A stretch of 64,000 bases of DNA from Dallia pectoralis (taxonomy: Eukaryota; Chordata; Actinopteri; Esociformes; Umbridae), in NCBI GenBank assembly GCA_029465975.1, contig CM055755.1:12011234-12075233 (forward strand). Direction: 5' to 3'. The translations under genes were made by a program, and so were the position numbers. The notes beneath the pieces were generated by a model. The model was given only the letters and a program-made list of their open reading frames with translations, had not been told where the DNA came from and searched no databases. Numbering within the stretch: position 1 is the first letter of the stretch; each line of letters starts with the position of its first letter. Below, piece by piece: positions 1 to 10,911 of the stretch.

Positions 1-860
1 TAAGTGTAGCAATATTATAATTTCAATGTGGTAAATTAATCCACGGCCGACTCAGTGTAATGAATACGAGGATACCGAGTGTTGGTTTCAAGCGCAGCAC
101 TGATGTTTGTTATGCCAGGGTTCGGCTCTCAAGCCGACAGAGGACACAAGCGCAGAGAACTTGTTTCTTACAATGGGTTTTATTCATCCAGGACAGGCAA
201 GACAGGCACAAGAACTGGGAACTTGAATTAACAAAACACAAAATCAGACAGAGGAAACTCATACACAAGGAACATAAACCAGAACGTGCAAATAACCCGG
301 TATACATAAAACCCAACCCATCAACAACAAAACTGAATGTTCACATTACCAACTCTAACTTGGTCTAAACAACATGCAAACACTCCTGCATTAAATCATA
401 ACAGCACAACTAAAATCCTAAACACCACATACCTTGAATTAATGTCCCGACACTAAACAACTGATAAGCACAGAACTATATAGGGACACTAATGAAAACC
501 TGAACCCAGGTGTGGGAAAAACTCAGGTGTCTAGAATGTCTGTGATTACTCCCTCTCTCTGCTGGTCGGGGGAGTGCCAACTCCCGCATAGAGAGGGACA
601 GAGGGAGGGAACCATGACATGTTATATACGCAAATCCAACGGACGAGGCTGGAAAATTGGTTGAGGGACAGGAGGAAGGTCATACACAGGGAATCACATG
701 GACAGGCAGTTGATAGCAATAGGAGCCTAAGGAAAGCAGTCAGGAACAGGTAGGTTGACATATATACTAATCTCAGTCGTAATTCAAAAGGCTCAGTAGT
801 GTTGCAAGGAAAAACTATATCTGACAAACAAAAAGGACAGATTGTGAAGTGAGTCTGATG
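1..860. repeat. Interspersed repeat fragment, family not named
   Basis: No gene is seen. Roughly 140-540 resembles 38385-38740. Both have a GGACACAAGC-CAGAG start, a nearby TTTTATT, an AACTATATA block and an AAACTCAGGTGT block in the same order. I infer two diverged copies of one dispersed element. The element class is not recognised and no coding remnant is visible. Confidence 0.45.
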
Positions 861-1030
861 CGGAAGAGGTGAGTGGACAGGTGATTAGATTATCGGTGGT
901 TTTGTGTTTGGGGGAGTAAATTCCTTTCACGGATGTGAGAAAGATGCAGACCTTATACTTAGTTTATATGAATATGTACTGTAGGTCAACTCATCACAGG
1001 GAAAGAATGGCATAGCAATGGAAAGGAATA

Positions 1031-1697
1031 CAGTACCAGTCAAAACATGGACACACCTACCTATTCAAGGGTATTTATTTTGTTCCACATTCCACATAGT
1101 ATAATTATAGTTAAAACATCAAAGCTCTGAAAACACATGTGGAATCAGGTAGAAACTGTCCCGGCTGAGTGAGGGTGCAATAAAATGGAGATGCCTGGTG
1201 CAGGAGTGATAGCGTTGAAAGGTGATTTAATAATGACGTTGTTTTACCTCACAGCAAACGCACAAAATAATATGGAACTCATTAGTACCCAACAAAAATA
1301 ATCAACAAAGTGTCAAAGCGCATTAATAGATTTCTTACTTGGGTTACAAGTAGTGACTCGCAATAGAGAGCAAACAAAGAGACACGACCTGGGAATATAT
1401 ATATATATATATATATCCTAATGAGGGAATAGACACCAGGTGTCCGTATTGACGAGACAAGACAATTATGTGATTGGAGGAGCGGCGTGGCTAGAAGGCC
1501 GGTGACGACAAACCCGAAGCGAATGGCAAGAGCACAGCTTTAGGAGTCGTGACAGCAACCAACAGTGTTAAACAGATCAAAATAAGTTTCATATTGTTGA
1601 TTTTTCAACCATTTTCCTTGATAACAGCTTTGCATTCTTTTTGTAATTCTCTGAATATATAGAGTAGATGTGTCCAAACTTTTAACTTGTACTGTAG
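1031..1697. mobile_element. Tc1/mariner MITE, interrupted by a solo LTR
   Basis: The left end (1031-1060) begins CAGTACCAGTCAAAA and continues with GGACACACCTAC. The right end (about 1665-1697) is its inverted copy (GTCCAAACTTTTAACTTGTACTG), and TA flanks both sides, as expected of Tc1/mariner insertions. Without the internal LTR the element is only about 270 bp, so it is an internally deleted, non-autonomous copy. Internal sequence such as GTGTTAAACAGATCAAAA and CTTGATAACAGCTTTGCA matches the well-known fish Tc1 layout. Confidence 0.8.
1157..1554 (-). mobile_element. Solo LTR (Ty3/gypsy-like) inside the Tc1 MITE
   Basis: This 398-bp block begins TGTC and ends GACA, the canonical TG...CA ends of an LTR. 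It interrupts the Tc1 sequence exactly between two parts that otherwise read on. The flanks GAAAC (1152-1156) and GCAAC (1555-1559) look like a 5-bp target duplication with one mismatch. Read on the minus strand it starts TGTCACGACTCC, like fish gypsy LTRs. It contains an AT microsatellite (about 1395-1417). No internal coding region remains, so it is a solo LTR left by recombination. Confidence 0.7.
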
Positions 1698-1736
1698 TTC
1701 TACATACACAGTTAAAATCCAAAGTTTTCATAAGCT

Positions 1737-2345
1737 GTCACGAGTGGGAACTTTTTGTTTGCACTGCAGGGATGTTAGTGGGGTGCACACGGCTAGTTCT
1801 GTTTAGGTGGCTATTTTGTTTTGATTACACACACCAAGGATTAGCGTCTGTGATTAAATTGGGCACACAAGGTATGGATTCAGTAATTAGGTTTGTTATT
1901 TAAGTTAGTGGATGTCATGTGGTGTGTCTTGTTCCACACAGGGATGTTAGTGGGGTGCACACGGCTAGTTCCATTTGGGTGGCTAGGTTGATTGTTTTCA
2001 CACAGCTGGGGTGAATTTAGCTAATAGTGTTGGGTTATTTAAACTCCTCTTGGTATTGTTTTATGTCACGCCGGTATTTAGGTGAATGTTTAGGTGAGTG
2101 TTTCTAAGTTGTTTAAAGTTATCGCTGTGTTTAATGTGTTTTTTGTAAGTCACTTGGTATGCGCAGTTTTATTTTTATTCACAGTGTTTTTTTTCCCGTT
2201 TGTTGTCTGTCTTGATTTATTAGAAAATAAAACCCACGAACGAGGAATGAAGTTAAGGAATTAAAATGAATAGAACTTGATTCTGACTCAAATGAATGCA
2301 AGAATGTCCGACCTTTCAACGAGTCAGAAGCAGAGTCGCCCGGAG
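1737..2345 (+). repeat. LTR-like AT-rich stretch with an internal direct duplication
   Basis: It starts TGTCACGAGTGGG, like other LTR starts in this window, but I cannot find a matching 3' end. A block of about 45 bp (GGGATGTTAGTGGGGTGCAC and onward) occurs at about 1769 and again at about 1941. It could be a decayed LTR with a duplicated promoter segment. No gene is seen. Confidence 0.3.
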
Positions 2346-2515
2346 CGGTGGGGATGGCACCAATACACCATCCACGCCCGCTGCCAGTAGCTAGACGCCG
2401 AGTAGAGCCACCTCAGGGTTCAGCGCCACCCATGGCCCTGGAGCCGCAACTGACGGCACCCACTGCTCTGAGGCTGCCGCCATGGCCACTAAGAGCCCTT
2501 GGAGCTGTAGACACA

Positions 2516-2617
2516 GCCAGAGCCGGCCCCCACCTACAGTATGACAGAGCCGGCCCCCACCTACAGCATGACAGAGCCGGCCCCCACCTACAGCATGACA
2601 GAGCCGGCCCCCACCAG
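2516..2617. repeat. 27-bp GC-rich tandem repeat, about 4 copies
   Basis: The unit contains AGCCGGCCCCCACCTACAG, with starts at 2521, 2548, 2575 and 2602. It abuts a larger 36-bp array. The surrounding 2340-2620 is unusually GC-rich for this region and has an open frame, but nothing recognisable is encoded. Confidence 0.85.
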
Positions 2618-2634
2618 AGCCATCAGAGGTGGAG

Positions 2635-3616
2635 GAGGACTGGTGGCTACCCCTGATGCTGGAGGTAGAGGAGGACTGGTGGCTACCCCTGATGCTGGAG
2701 GTAGAGGAGGACTGGTGGCTACCCCTGATGCTGGAGGTAGAGGAGGACTGGTGGCTACCCCTGATGCTGGAGGTAGAGGAGGACTGGTGGCTACCCCTGA
2801 TGCTGGAGGTAGAGGAGGACTGGTGGCTACCCCTGATGCTGGAGGTAGAGGAGGACTGGTGGCTACCCCTGATGCTGGAGGTAGAGGAGGACTGGTGGCT
2901 ACCCCTGATGCTGGAGGTAGAGGAGGACTGGTGGCTACCCCTGATGCTGGAGGTAGAGGAGGACTGGTGGCTACCCCTGATGCTGGAGGTAGAGGAGGAC
3001 TGGTGGCTACCCCTGATGCTGGAGGTAGAGGAGGACTGGTGGCTACCCCTGATGCTGGAGGTAGAGGAGGACTGGTGGCTACCCCTGATGCTGGAGGTAG
3101 AGGAGGACTGGTGGCTACCCCTGATGCTGGAGGTAGAGGAGGACTGGTGGCTACCCCTGATGGTGGAGGTAGAGGAGCACTGGTGGCTACCCCTGATGCT
3201 GGAGGTAGAGGAGGACTGGTGGCTACCCCTGATGGTGGAGGTAGAGGAGCACTGGTGGCTACCCCTGATGCTGGAGGTAGAGGAGGACTGGTGGCTACCC
3301 CTGATGCTGGAGGTAGAGGAGGACTGGTGGCTACCCCTGATGGTGGAGGTAGAGGAGGACTGGTGGCTACCCCTGATGGTGGAGGTAGAGGAGGACTGGT
3401 GGCTACCCCTGATGCTGGAGGTAGAGGAGGACTGGTGGCTACCCCTGATGGTGGAGGTAGAGGAGGACTGGTGGCTACCCCTGATGGTGGAGGTAGAGGA
3501 GGACTGGTGGCTACCCCTGATGGTGGAGGTAGAGGAGGACTGGTGGCTACCCCTGATGGTGGAGGTAGAGGAGGACTGGTGGCTACCCCTGATGGTGGAG
3601 GTAGAGGAGGACTGGC
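2635..3616. repeat. 36-bp minisatellite, 27 copies
   Basis: The unit starts GAGGACTGGTGGCTACCCCT and repeats every 36 bp from 2635 to 3607, exactly 27 periods. Copies differ mainly at one site (GATGCTGG versus GATGGTGG) and rarely at GAGGAC/GAGCAC. The first 14 or so copies are uniform and the GG variants lie at the far end. Because 36 is a multiple of 3, long frames stay open (12-residue repeats). I do not regard these as proteins. Confidence 0.95.
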
Positions 3617-3715
3617 CCGGTCTCCCCAGAGCCGGCGGTTTCGGTGCCTTCTGTTGCTGAGTGGCCTTTCAGGTTATGTTGAAATGGGACTCGATATACA
3701 GTGGCCATAGATACA

Positions 3716-3910
3716 TTTGGACCTGTTTCCTACAGCATCTATGCTGTTGTTCTGGAATTGGTTTGCTTTTCACTCCAAAGTACCACTAGGAGACAGTATA
3801 CGTCTCCTTTCTGAGCAGTATGATGGCTGTCTGGTTCAATGGTGTGTATACTTGCATACTGTTTTTTGTACAGATAAATGTGGTACCTTCAGAAGTTGCA
3901 GAAAAGTTGC
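3716..3910 (-). mobile_element. Sleeping Beauty-like Tc1 relic (internal fragment)
   Basis: Sequence such as CTAGGAGACAGTATACGTCTC, GAGCAGTATGATGGCTG, TATACTTGCATACTGTTTTT and TGTGGTACCTTCAG follows the order of the transposase antisense strand of the salmonid/Sleeping Beauty Tc1 family. Only about 195 bp remain and no terminal repeat is seen. The relic directly follows the 36-bp minisatellite. Confidence 0.7.
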
Positions 3911-4860
3911 AGAAGCTGGAACTTGCATGATAGCCAGAATTGTGGACTTCTAAAATTCATCTTTTGCGGTCTGATTTTCCCATGATGGCAATAATTTTCC
4001 AAGCTGAATAACATCACGGTAAACTTAATGTAAACTTTTGACGTACTGGAATACATAGTATATATATATGTATATATATAGTGATTTATTAATGAATTCA
4101 TCTGTTTGTAAACAATTGTTTGAAAAATTACTAAAAACATGCCAAAATGTAATGAAATGAAATCTACAGAGTGGTGTCACGAATTGTTGATGAAGTAAAC
4201 CACTATTAGATTTCAGCATTTCCTACCTTTCTATCAATAAAAATATTTTTTGTAGCAGTTATAGTTCAGAAACCAAAATGTATTTCCATTGGTTTGGATT
4301 TAATATTATGCAGTGTTTACAAAAGAGTCACCACTGGGGGGGCAGCGTTTAATATTGATTTAATATTAATATTTAATATTTATTGATTAAAAAAATAGAA
4401 AGGAATGTGTTGCAAAAGAAATTGATGGATTTGGTTCAAAGATTAAAGATTCACTTTGTGGATCTTTAAGAGCAAGATGTTACCTCGTTTTTCATGGTTT
4501 TCCTGTCAAACAAATTAGTTGAAATGAGATGAAATGACAGTGCCATACGTTGTCCTTACAAATGCCTCAGTAATGGAGATGAGCTTTGCTTTTTGGGTAA
4601 GTGACGCAGTCTGATGGATGTGTTCATGTTGTTTATCCAGAATTATTTAGATTGCTTCCACAGACACTGAGGCTGCTGGCTCATTTCACATTGCATTTAC
4701 GATACCTCATCCGATTCTATAACAATTATCTTGATGTAGATTTGATAATTAAGACATCATTCTGCTCCCTGAAATCTTTCAAAGCTGGGTGACTAACTCT
4801 ATCATTCCTTTAAGCACTTTTTCTTGCATTGATTAAATTGTACATTATTGGGAGATATTT
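3911..4860. other. AT-rich intergenic DNA, no gene seen
   Basis: It contains short TA runs (about 4055-4080) and AT-rich sequence. I see no coding exon, RNA gene or clear transposon end. Confidence 0.5.
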
Positions 4861-4861
4861 T

Positions 4862-5025
4862 TGCAGTGGCACAGATCCAGGAGCATTTTCTTGGACTGGC
4901 TGACAGATGAAGACAGACTGAGGAGAAGAACTACGGGACTACCTGCGTCCCAGGATTTTCTCCAAATACGTCCGCCTTATCCATGACAACATTCTGACCT
5001 GCTGCATCAAGGTCTTGTATGGTAA
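4862..5025 (+). pseudogene. Exon-like relic of an unidentified gene
   Basis: A pyrimidine/AT tract ending TTTTTGCAG is followed by a frame reading VAQIQEHFLGLADR, which stops. In another frame a second piece reads ELRDYLRPRIFSKYVRL and continues through IHDNILTCCIKVLYG to a donor-like TATG/GTAACT. The two pieces look like one exon broken by a small frameshift. I do not recognise the protein. The call rests only on composition and splice-like borders. Confidence 0.3.
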
Positions 5026-5061
5026 CTGCTCTGCAAATTAACTTACATGTGTAATTCATAT

Positions 5062-5922
5062 AGCCATCCAATACATCTATATAGTACACCTATCTAATAC
5101 ATATATACAGTACACCTATCTAATACATCTATACAGTACACCTATCTAATACATCTATATAGTACACATATCTAATACATCTATATAGTACATAAATCTA
5201 ATACATCTATACAGTACACCTATCTAAAACATATATACAGTACACCTATCTAATACATCTATACAGTACACCTATCTAATACATCTATACAGTACACCTA
5301 TCTAATACATCTATATAGTACACATATCTAATACATCTATATAGTACATAAATCTAATACATCTATACAGTACACCTATCTAAAACATATATACAGTACA
5401 CCTATCTAATATATATACAGTACACCTATCTAATACATCTATATAGTACACCTATCTAAAACATATATACAGCACACCTATCTAATAAATCTATACAGTA
5501 CACCTATCTAATACATCTATACAGTACACCTATCTAATATATATATATACAGTACATCTATCTAATATATGTATACAGTACACATATCTAATACATCTAT
5601 ACAGTACACCTATCTAATACATATATACAGTACACCTATCTAATACATCTATATAGTACACCTATCTAATACATCTATATAGTACACCTATCTAATACAT
5701 CTATACAGTACACCTATCTAATAAATGTATACAGTACACCTATCTAATAAATGTATACAGTACACCTATCTAATACGTCTATACAGTACACCTATCTAAT
5801 ACATCTATACAGTACACCTATCTAATACATCTATACAGTACACCTATCTAATATATCTATACAGTAAACCTATCTAATATATGTATATACAGTACACATA
5901 TCTAATACATCTATATGCCCTA
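5062..5922. repeat. 26-bp AT-rich minisatellite, about 33 copies
   Basis: The unit is approximately CACCTATCTAATACATCTAT plus ACAGTA. Copies vary (ACAG/ATAG, TACATC/TATATA/AAATGT). The array starts about 40 bp after the exon-like relic at 4862-5025. Confidence 0.93.
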
Positions 5923-6284
5923 GTTACTGCTGCACAGACAGCTCAGTTCTTCCTGCTGAATTAGACAATGCAATGGAAATTGTTCTGCTTGCTCGATCCA
6001 TTTCGGAAAAAGTATGTCTCATCAAAAAATGATTGAGTCCAAAAGTCAGGTCGCTGCATTTCTATTTCCCTGGATAGATTGGATTCAACCCGAACCTGTA
6101 AGACCACGTTACACCAGGATAGAGACAGCATACAGAGTAGCTGGGTCAAAGAGATCAAACATGTTTTCCATACGTGTACTGGCGCTCTGTATTCTAGCCT
6201 TTTTATATGTAGTTACATGCAGGGCCGTGCACAGAGCATTCTGGGTTATCCCGTCTGGTTCAAACTGATATAAGATCTTAAGTC

Positions 6285-7015
6285 CCAGAATATGTTACGG
6301 GTGGTTACGGGAGGAATGTGTCACAACACACAGTGCATCACACCCTGTCATGTATGGGGCTGTGTAGGAATGTGTCACAACACACAGTGCATCACACCCT
6401 GTCATGTATGGGGCTGTGTAGGAATGTGTCACAACACACAGTGCATCACACCCTTTCATGTATGGGGCTGTGTAGGAATGTGTCACAACACACAGTGCAT
6501 CACACCCTGTCATGTATAGGCCGTGTTGCTGCAGATATGTCAGAGACCTCGTGATGACCCTTTGATGACCCCGTGATGACCCCATGATGACCCCTATAAT
6601 TGGCACATGAGCGTTAAAACTGAGTGATGAAGCAGTTGAACACGATTGTTTGGTCTGATGAGTCGGGTTTTCTTGTCAGGCACTTAGACCGCCAGCTACA
6701 TGTGCGTCAGTAACCTGGGGAAGTGATGTACTCTGGGAAGACAACAAGCACATGTCATCTAATATTGTTGCAGACCAGGTATTGGTATTTCCTGATGGTT
6801 GTGGCTTCATCCAGCAGGACAATGCACCCTGCCACACTGCAGACATTCTTCAGGAGTGGTTTGGAGGGACATAATGAAGAGTTCAAGGTGGTGCGCTGGT
6901 CTCCAAATTGCTCAGATCTGAAAGGAACTGAATATCTGTATGATGTGACCTGCTGTGTATGCTGTTTATTCTTACAAATAAATACATTCATAATCAGGGT
7001 CTCTGTTACATAGTC
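6285..7015 (+). pseudogene. Tc1 transposase relic with an expanded HTH segment
   Basis: In one frame the 5' part reads VSQHTVHHTLSCMGLCR, matching the second helix-turn-helix of Tc1 transposases. This segment is repeated four times. Downstream, TGGTCTGATGAGTCGGG encodes the WSDES motif carrying the first catalytic Asp (about 6650). About 6810-6930 encodes a stretch like QQDNAPCH, then a degenerate SPDLNPIEHLWD region. Stops and frame changes make it inactive. Orientation is plus. Confidence 0.7.
6312..6520. repeat. 54-bp tandem repeat, about 4 copies, inside a Tc1 relic
   Basis: The unit contains GGAATGTGTCACAACACACA and TGTCATGTATGGGGCTGT. It is 54 bp long, a multiple of three, so frames remain open on both strands. 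The repeated segment corresponds to Tc1 transposase DNA-binding-domain sequence. Confidence 0.92.
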
Positions 7016-7195
7016 CAATAGTCAGCCATTACAAAATGAAGTCTTTCTGAGCTGTGAGAAGTGGACAGAAAAAAAATGCCAAAAACCAAGTTAGGTAAAA
7101 CAGCTTTTCTCTCCAATGCCGTTAATCCTGGAATGTTGTGCAGTATTAAATTTAGCGATTGGAGTTCATCTATAGTAGAATTGTAGCTGCATAAT

Positions 7196-7230
<35 letters not shown>

Positions 7231-7353
7231 TATAAAGTGGTTTTAACAAAATAAATTATATAGGATAAGTCATTAGAATTATACGTTTAAGCCACAAAGT
7301 CAAAGTTAATTACATAAAGTGCACATAAGCATGAGTTAATAGCACGGATCGCC

Positions 7354-7665
7354 TCACCATTCTGGCATTATGGTGTCAGGGTCACCAGCTGAGGGGCCAT
7401 GATGGTTTGGATGGACGACCACAGCTTCCTTCTCTGTGACAAGTGGTTTTGTTTTTATAACAGGTGAAGGGTTTGGAATAGAAGACAAAGAGTGGGTGGA
7501 CATCTGTCCAGCAGGTGGAGGGCACAAAGGGGATATCACCTCCGGCCTCCCGCCTGTCAGGACTGTATTTGTGAGCGAGGAGAGTGTGCTGTTGTTTATC
7601 CTGAATCTATTCTGTAGTGTCACTGCCTCGCTTCACATTAATCAGGGTTAGAGGTGACAGGAAGC
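7354..7665 (-). other. Uncharacterised ORF, possible terminal coding exon
   Basis: On the minus strand a frame of about 89 codons ends GDPDTIMPEW followed by TGA at 7354. It is Pro/Ser/Thr-rich. Just upstream a frame with VTDELDGFLSPLTLINVK follows an acceptor-like tract TTTTTTGCCTTTGTCCAG (near 7685), but the two frames do not join. I do not recognise a family. It may be a chance frame or the last exon of an unidentified gene. Confidence 0.2.
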
Positions 7666-7669
7666 CATC

Positions 7670-9250
7670 CAGCTCATCTGTCACTGGACAAAGGCAAAAA
7701 ACGGCAATGGTTTTGGGCAAACATCATGAAAGAATGACAGTCAGCCACCTAAACTATACTTCAAGAAGGGGTTTCCCTTCAAGTGCTCTAAATTGTATTG
7801 CAACAAAAGAGAGGATTGGAAATCAAGAGAATTATAGGGGGTCTCCTAGCCTCTAACAGAGATAAAAATATGGTAAATACCAGGGACAATGTAATTACCA
7901 AAATAACGTTAACACTGCATGATGTTTAGATGAGAATATATTAATATCAAGAATAAGGTGTCGCCTAGTCTAGAATATTTATAAAGCATGTTTTCATTTG
8001 ACCAGAATGACCAATGTGATGTCATACATTCACCTTTTTCTTAGGAGGTACATGAAACACTAGACTTCATCACTTGCAGGAGAATCAGCATTGTCGGGGT
8101 TAAAGTGAGTGTCACTGATTTGTCAGTACCTAATCCGAAGGCACATGACCGACTCATGTGTCTACCACCTTAATCCCCATTAAAAATGTATTTCATTGTT
8201 GGAGCATCTTTAAGAAAAACATTTCTAAATGTCATATCATTAAAGCACAAGGGGGCCTGGGTGGATGGATGAAAGTGTACAAACATCAGATTAGGATGCG
8301 TGTAATGTCCACTGTAAACGTCTGACACAGAGACCACATCCTCCATAAAATATCGAGAATACTATTTTCAGGATGTGAATGTATAAGTCCTTGAGCTCCC
8401 TGTAATACACATGCTGTGGCTGCCCCCTGGAGGACAAGAACGATAAAAAGTAAATGTTTCAATTGCATTTTAATTGTACAGATTATATATCCACCATCCA
8501 TGTCCTGTTATGTCCTGTTATGGACAACTATAATGACACATATATACAGACACCATGTCATGCAGGCAACAACTATAGAGACTTGGGAATTTTGTTGGTT
8601 TTACTAGAATATCAGATGACCTGATCCTACAGACAACCTACTGTATAGCTGCCCTGATTCCAACCATTTGACTGTGTCAATTTTTAGGGTGTAATTGTGT
8701 CAGTTCTCCTCCTATTTGAGTATCCACACAACAAGTGTAAAGTGGTCACAGGGACTTAAATGATCCTAAATCATAGATTAGGATTTTGTAAAGGGTCACT
8801 CTCTTCCACCCCCGCCCCTCCTCCCCCCTTCCCCCTCTAAAAACATGTGTGCACACAAACATGCACACAAACACACATACCCACACGCTAAGACACATAT
8901 TTAACGTTCACGTGAAATGTGAAGAATCCGAAACATCTTTACTCACTGTGAATTGTTTAAGCACATTATCATTGCGAGGACGAGCGCATGCATAAATCAT
9001 TTATATAATTCCAAGTTGAATGACACCGATTTCAGTGGAATGTAGTTGGCAGAGTGTCTGGAAGAGAACTGGGGGAGAGGTAAAAACATAAATAACAACA
9101 ACCATGTTACTAATAATCAACAATGTTTTATTGTAAACAAATGAATTAAAAACAACATAATCTAATGTGAAATGCTCCAAACAGGGATATATGTATTAAC
9201 TTTAGAAAATATTCATGTCATTCATATTGGTCTTGATATTAGTTATCCTC
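7670..9250. other. Intergenic DNA downstream of bhlha9
   Basis: No gene is seen. It contains a C-rich/CA-rich stretch (about 8805-8885) and an ATAAATCATTTAT motif (8994-9006) of PBX/HOX type. A CTCF-like motif in reverse orientation, TGCCCCCTGGAGG, lies at about 8420. Confidence 0.4.
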
Positions 9251-9256
9251 TTTATT
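9251..9256 (-). terminator. Candidate poly(A) signal of bhlha9
   Basis: TTTATT on the plus strand gives AATAAA on the minus strand, about 435 bp after the bhlha9 stop codon. That would give a 3' UTR of ordinary length. Another AATAAA-type site lies near 9127. Confidence 0.4.
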
Positions 9257-9691
9257 AAATAGGTATTATAGTAATGTACAGTCAAAAAAAATTATGGACA
9301 TCTTTAATCATTACAACAAGTTGCTTTTCTTGGGGTTGTGCTTCCGGGTGAAAAAACTCACAATAAATGTTCCATTGAGAAAACTCATCTTTAAGGCTAA
9401 ACACATGAGGTAAACAAAAATACAGTGTATAATAGCCATTTCAGTTATTACATTCTGCACATCCAACACGGTTTGAAATGTTAAAACACATTCCTTTCCT
9501 TTGTAGAGAGAGTCACACTTACAAATACCTATTTCTACTGTAGTTCAAAACGTTCTGCTGTAACACATTTCATTCAATCAACACTTGTTGACAGTTGGTT
9601 AAAGAAAACGTATAAAATCCATTGCAATTATCTCAGCTTCCCTCTGTTTGACATGATAGTCATTACCATAATGTCTTGGGGTCAGTCCGAT

Positions 9692-10681
9692 TTAGTGCAT
9701 GGTGAGGAAAGATTGGTAACCGCTTGACCCTTGACCCAACTGCCATCTGAATGGTCCAGCAGTACCAGAGTCTGAGAGGCTGTCAGTGTGGTTCGGTTGA
9801 CAGGTGGCCCTCACTCCAAACTGGTACTCTAACCCCCCTCTCCACTCGCTGCTGTAAGACATGGGGCTGCTGACATTTTCCCGAGGCTGGAAGGGTGTGT
9901 GCAGCTGGTTCTCCGTGGGGGAGAAGGGGGCGTAGGCTGGAGAAGGCAGGTATAAGGGGCTGGGGTGTCCAACAACAGGGGCGTCTGTGTAGCGCTGTAC
10001 CCCTGGAGGAAGAGTAGGGGGAGCCCTTTGATCTGGTTGGGATGGCAGGTGGTGGTGAGATTGACCCTGCAGACAGGAGGTCTCCACCGGGGACTCAGAG
10101 CTCCTGTCTTTCTCCCTATCCTTCTCAACATGCAGTCTGGTCTCCCCAACCCACGATGGCTGTCCTCTGGGGCACTGGGCATGTGTGCACGTGGGCTGTT
10201 CTCTAGGGCACTGGGCATGTGTGCACGTGGGCTGTCCTCTGGGGCACTGGGCATGTGTGCACATGGGCTGTCCTCTGGGCAAGGCGCTGGAGTCTGGATG
10301 GGAGCGCAGGAAAATGGTCAACGAAGAGATACGATTGATGGCGCGCTTTAGCGTGGCAATTTTGGACAAGCGCTTGCCGTTGAGGTCGTGTTTGAGAGCC
10401 TTCCGCAGGGCGTTGAATGACTGGTTGTAGTCCAGGATGCGTTTGCGTTCTCGGACGTTGGCGGCCACACGGCGAGCCTTAGAGCGGATCGGACGACCAC
10501 GTCTTTTTGTGTCCTGACAGCTGCCATCCGGGACCTCGTTTCCATGCAGAGGAGACTTCTTACAGTCATCTTCGCTGACGTCACTGCCGCTGTTCTCCTC
10601 TTCCTGGTCCAAACCAAGCACACTCCCCTCCAGCTCGTCCTCAGAGAACTCTGACTCTGTGAGACTGGCATGACTGCTCAT
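9692..10681 (-). CDS. bhlha9: Class A basic helix-loop-helix protein 9 (BHLHA9)
   Basis: A single uninterrupted 329-codon frame on the minus strand, consistent with the intronless vertebrate BHLHA9 gene. Residues about 70-125 form the bHLH domain. The basic region contains [12 protein letters not shown] with the E-box-contacting Glu (about residue 78), and helix 2 reads [15 protein letters not shown]. This closely matches mammalian BHLHA9 (established knowledge). The N-terminus is Ser/acidic-rich and is followed by a basic RRGRPIRSK stretch. Residues about 137-175 are a 12-residue tandem repeat ([12 protein letters not shown] type). The rest is Pro/Ser-rich and not diagnostic. The family is nuclear, dimerises with E proteins and acts in limb/fin development; copy-number gain in human causes split-hand/foot with long-bone deficiency. 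The start MSSHASL is the first Met after upstream stops and lies about 205 bp below a TATA box. Confidence 0.93.
   Translation of the reverse strand: MSSHASLTESEFSEDELEGSVLGLDQEEENSGSDVSEDDCKKSPLHGNEVPDGSCQDTKRRGRPIRSKARRVAANVRERKRILDYNQSFNALRKALKHDLNGKRLSKIATLKRAINRISSLTIFLRSHPDSSALPRGQPMCTHAQCPRGQPTCTHAQCPREQPTCTHAQCPRGQPSWVGETRLHVEKDREKDRSSESPVETSCLQGQSHHHLPSQPDQRAPPTLPPGVQRYTDAPVVGHPSPLYLPSPAYAPFSPTENQLHTPFQPRENVSSPMSYSSEWRGGLEYQFGVRATCQPNHTDSLSDSGTAGPFRWQLGQGSSGYQSFLTMH
10155..10282 (-). repeat. 36-bp in-frame tandem repeat inside bhlha9
   Basis: Units begin GGCACTGGGCATGTGTGCAC at 10171, 10207 and 10243, with a partial unit before them. Each encodes [12 protein letters not shown] or a close variant, adding Cys/His pairs just C-terminal of the bHLH domain. 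Because the unit is 12 codons, copy-number change would keep the frame. Confidence 0.93.
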
Positions 10682-10911
10682 GACTGACCCGGTGATGACA
10701 CTCCCTCTAAATGCTGTACGCTCAGAAGACTTGATTTGCCAGTCTCACTGGCACCTGATTTGCAGATGCTGCAGATGTTCACTGTCCAAGCAGATGTGAA
10801 ACCGTTGGTGCTCCTCTGGGCTGTTAGCTCCTTTACAAAACTCCAATGCAACTGCAGACTGGGCCAACGCTGAGCCCTACCCCGATGGAAATGCGTCCTT
10901 TCAGAGACTCA

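Noticed and set aside
2541..3710. A 389-codon plus-strand frame with GGLVATPDAGGR repeats, and an overlapping 343-codon frame
   Set aside because: Both are translations of the 36-bp minisatellite, whose unit is a multiple of three. Two different frames are equally open and there is no domain outside the repeat.
5062..5922. Regular repeats that might suggest a CRISPR array
   Set aside because: Units are head-to-tail with no unique spacers, and the DNA is eukaryotic. The same applies to all other arrays here.
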